Shown here: one piece after another, positions 5,028 to 5,039 of the stretch
How positions within the stretch are numbered: the first letter of the stretch is position 1
Layout: each line of letters starts with the position of its first letter
DNA from: an uncultured Oscillospiraceae bacterium
GTDB taxonomy: Bacteria; Bacillota; Clostridia; Oscillospirales; Ruminococcaceae
Reading direction: 5' to 3'
Length of the DNA: 5,039 bases
NCBI GenBank assembly: GCA_900547015.1
Contig: URFD01000116.1
Span: forward strand, 1 to 5,039
The notes under the pieces: model-generated
What the model was told of the DNA's origin: nothing
Database searches by the model: none
What the model saw: the letters and a program-made list of their open reading frames with translations, nothing else
Program-made: the position numbers and the translations under genes

Positions 5028-5039
5028 AGCGTTTGCGGC

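Overview
The window looks like a chromosomal segment of a low- to mid-GC Gram-positive anaerobe of the class Clostridia, probably related to the Oscillospiraceae/Ruminococcaceae. This is an inference from three things: a YtrA-type GntR regulator with a YtrB-type ABC ATPase and an ABC-2 permease, a membrane-anchored LysM-G5-M23 cell-wall hydrolase of the kind common in Clostridia, and a hairpin-rich intergenic repeat of a style I associate with gut Clostridia. No species can be named from the sequence alone. By eye the coding DNA is moderately GC-rich, and start codons other than ATG (TTG, GTG) are used for two of the five genes.

Layout: a plus-strand, three-gene operon fills 10-1892: a short GntR regulator (10-381), an ABC ATPase (400-1257) and a six-helix ABC-2 permease (1278-1892). 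The genes are 18-20 bp apart and each downstream gene has its own ribosome binding site. The operon promoter lies left of the window. From 1893 to about 2256 there is no credible gene. Instead there is a composite repeat element: two diverged direct 66-bp copies exactly 250 bp apart, at least four perfect hairpins between them, a separated 15-bp perfect inverted repeat, and copies of a 15-bp palindrome at both ends.

From 2248 to the right edge, transcription is on the minus strand. A 761-residue cell-wall hydrolase (2671-4956) starts from GTG behind a good ribosome binding site and a perfect TATAAT box at the right edge. It ends in a strong intrinsic terminator (2632-2658). Beyond that terminator is a small 112-residue single-pass membrane protein of unknown function (2248-2586), whose stop codon lies inside the outer palindrome of the repeat element.

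The operon is probably a self-regulated export or stress-response module of the YtrA type, which in known cases responds to envelope-active compounds. The M23 protein is a peptidoglycan-directed enzyme held at the membrane. Both halves therefore concern the cell envelope, but nothing in the sequence shows that they work together. The most unusual items are the composite repeat between the convergent gene ends, and the apparent insertion of two extra LysM modules with acidic linkers into a normally continuous extracellular module of the hydrolase.
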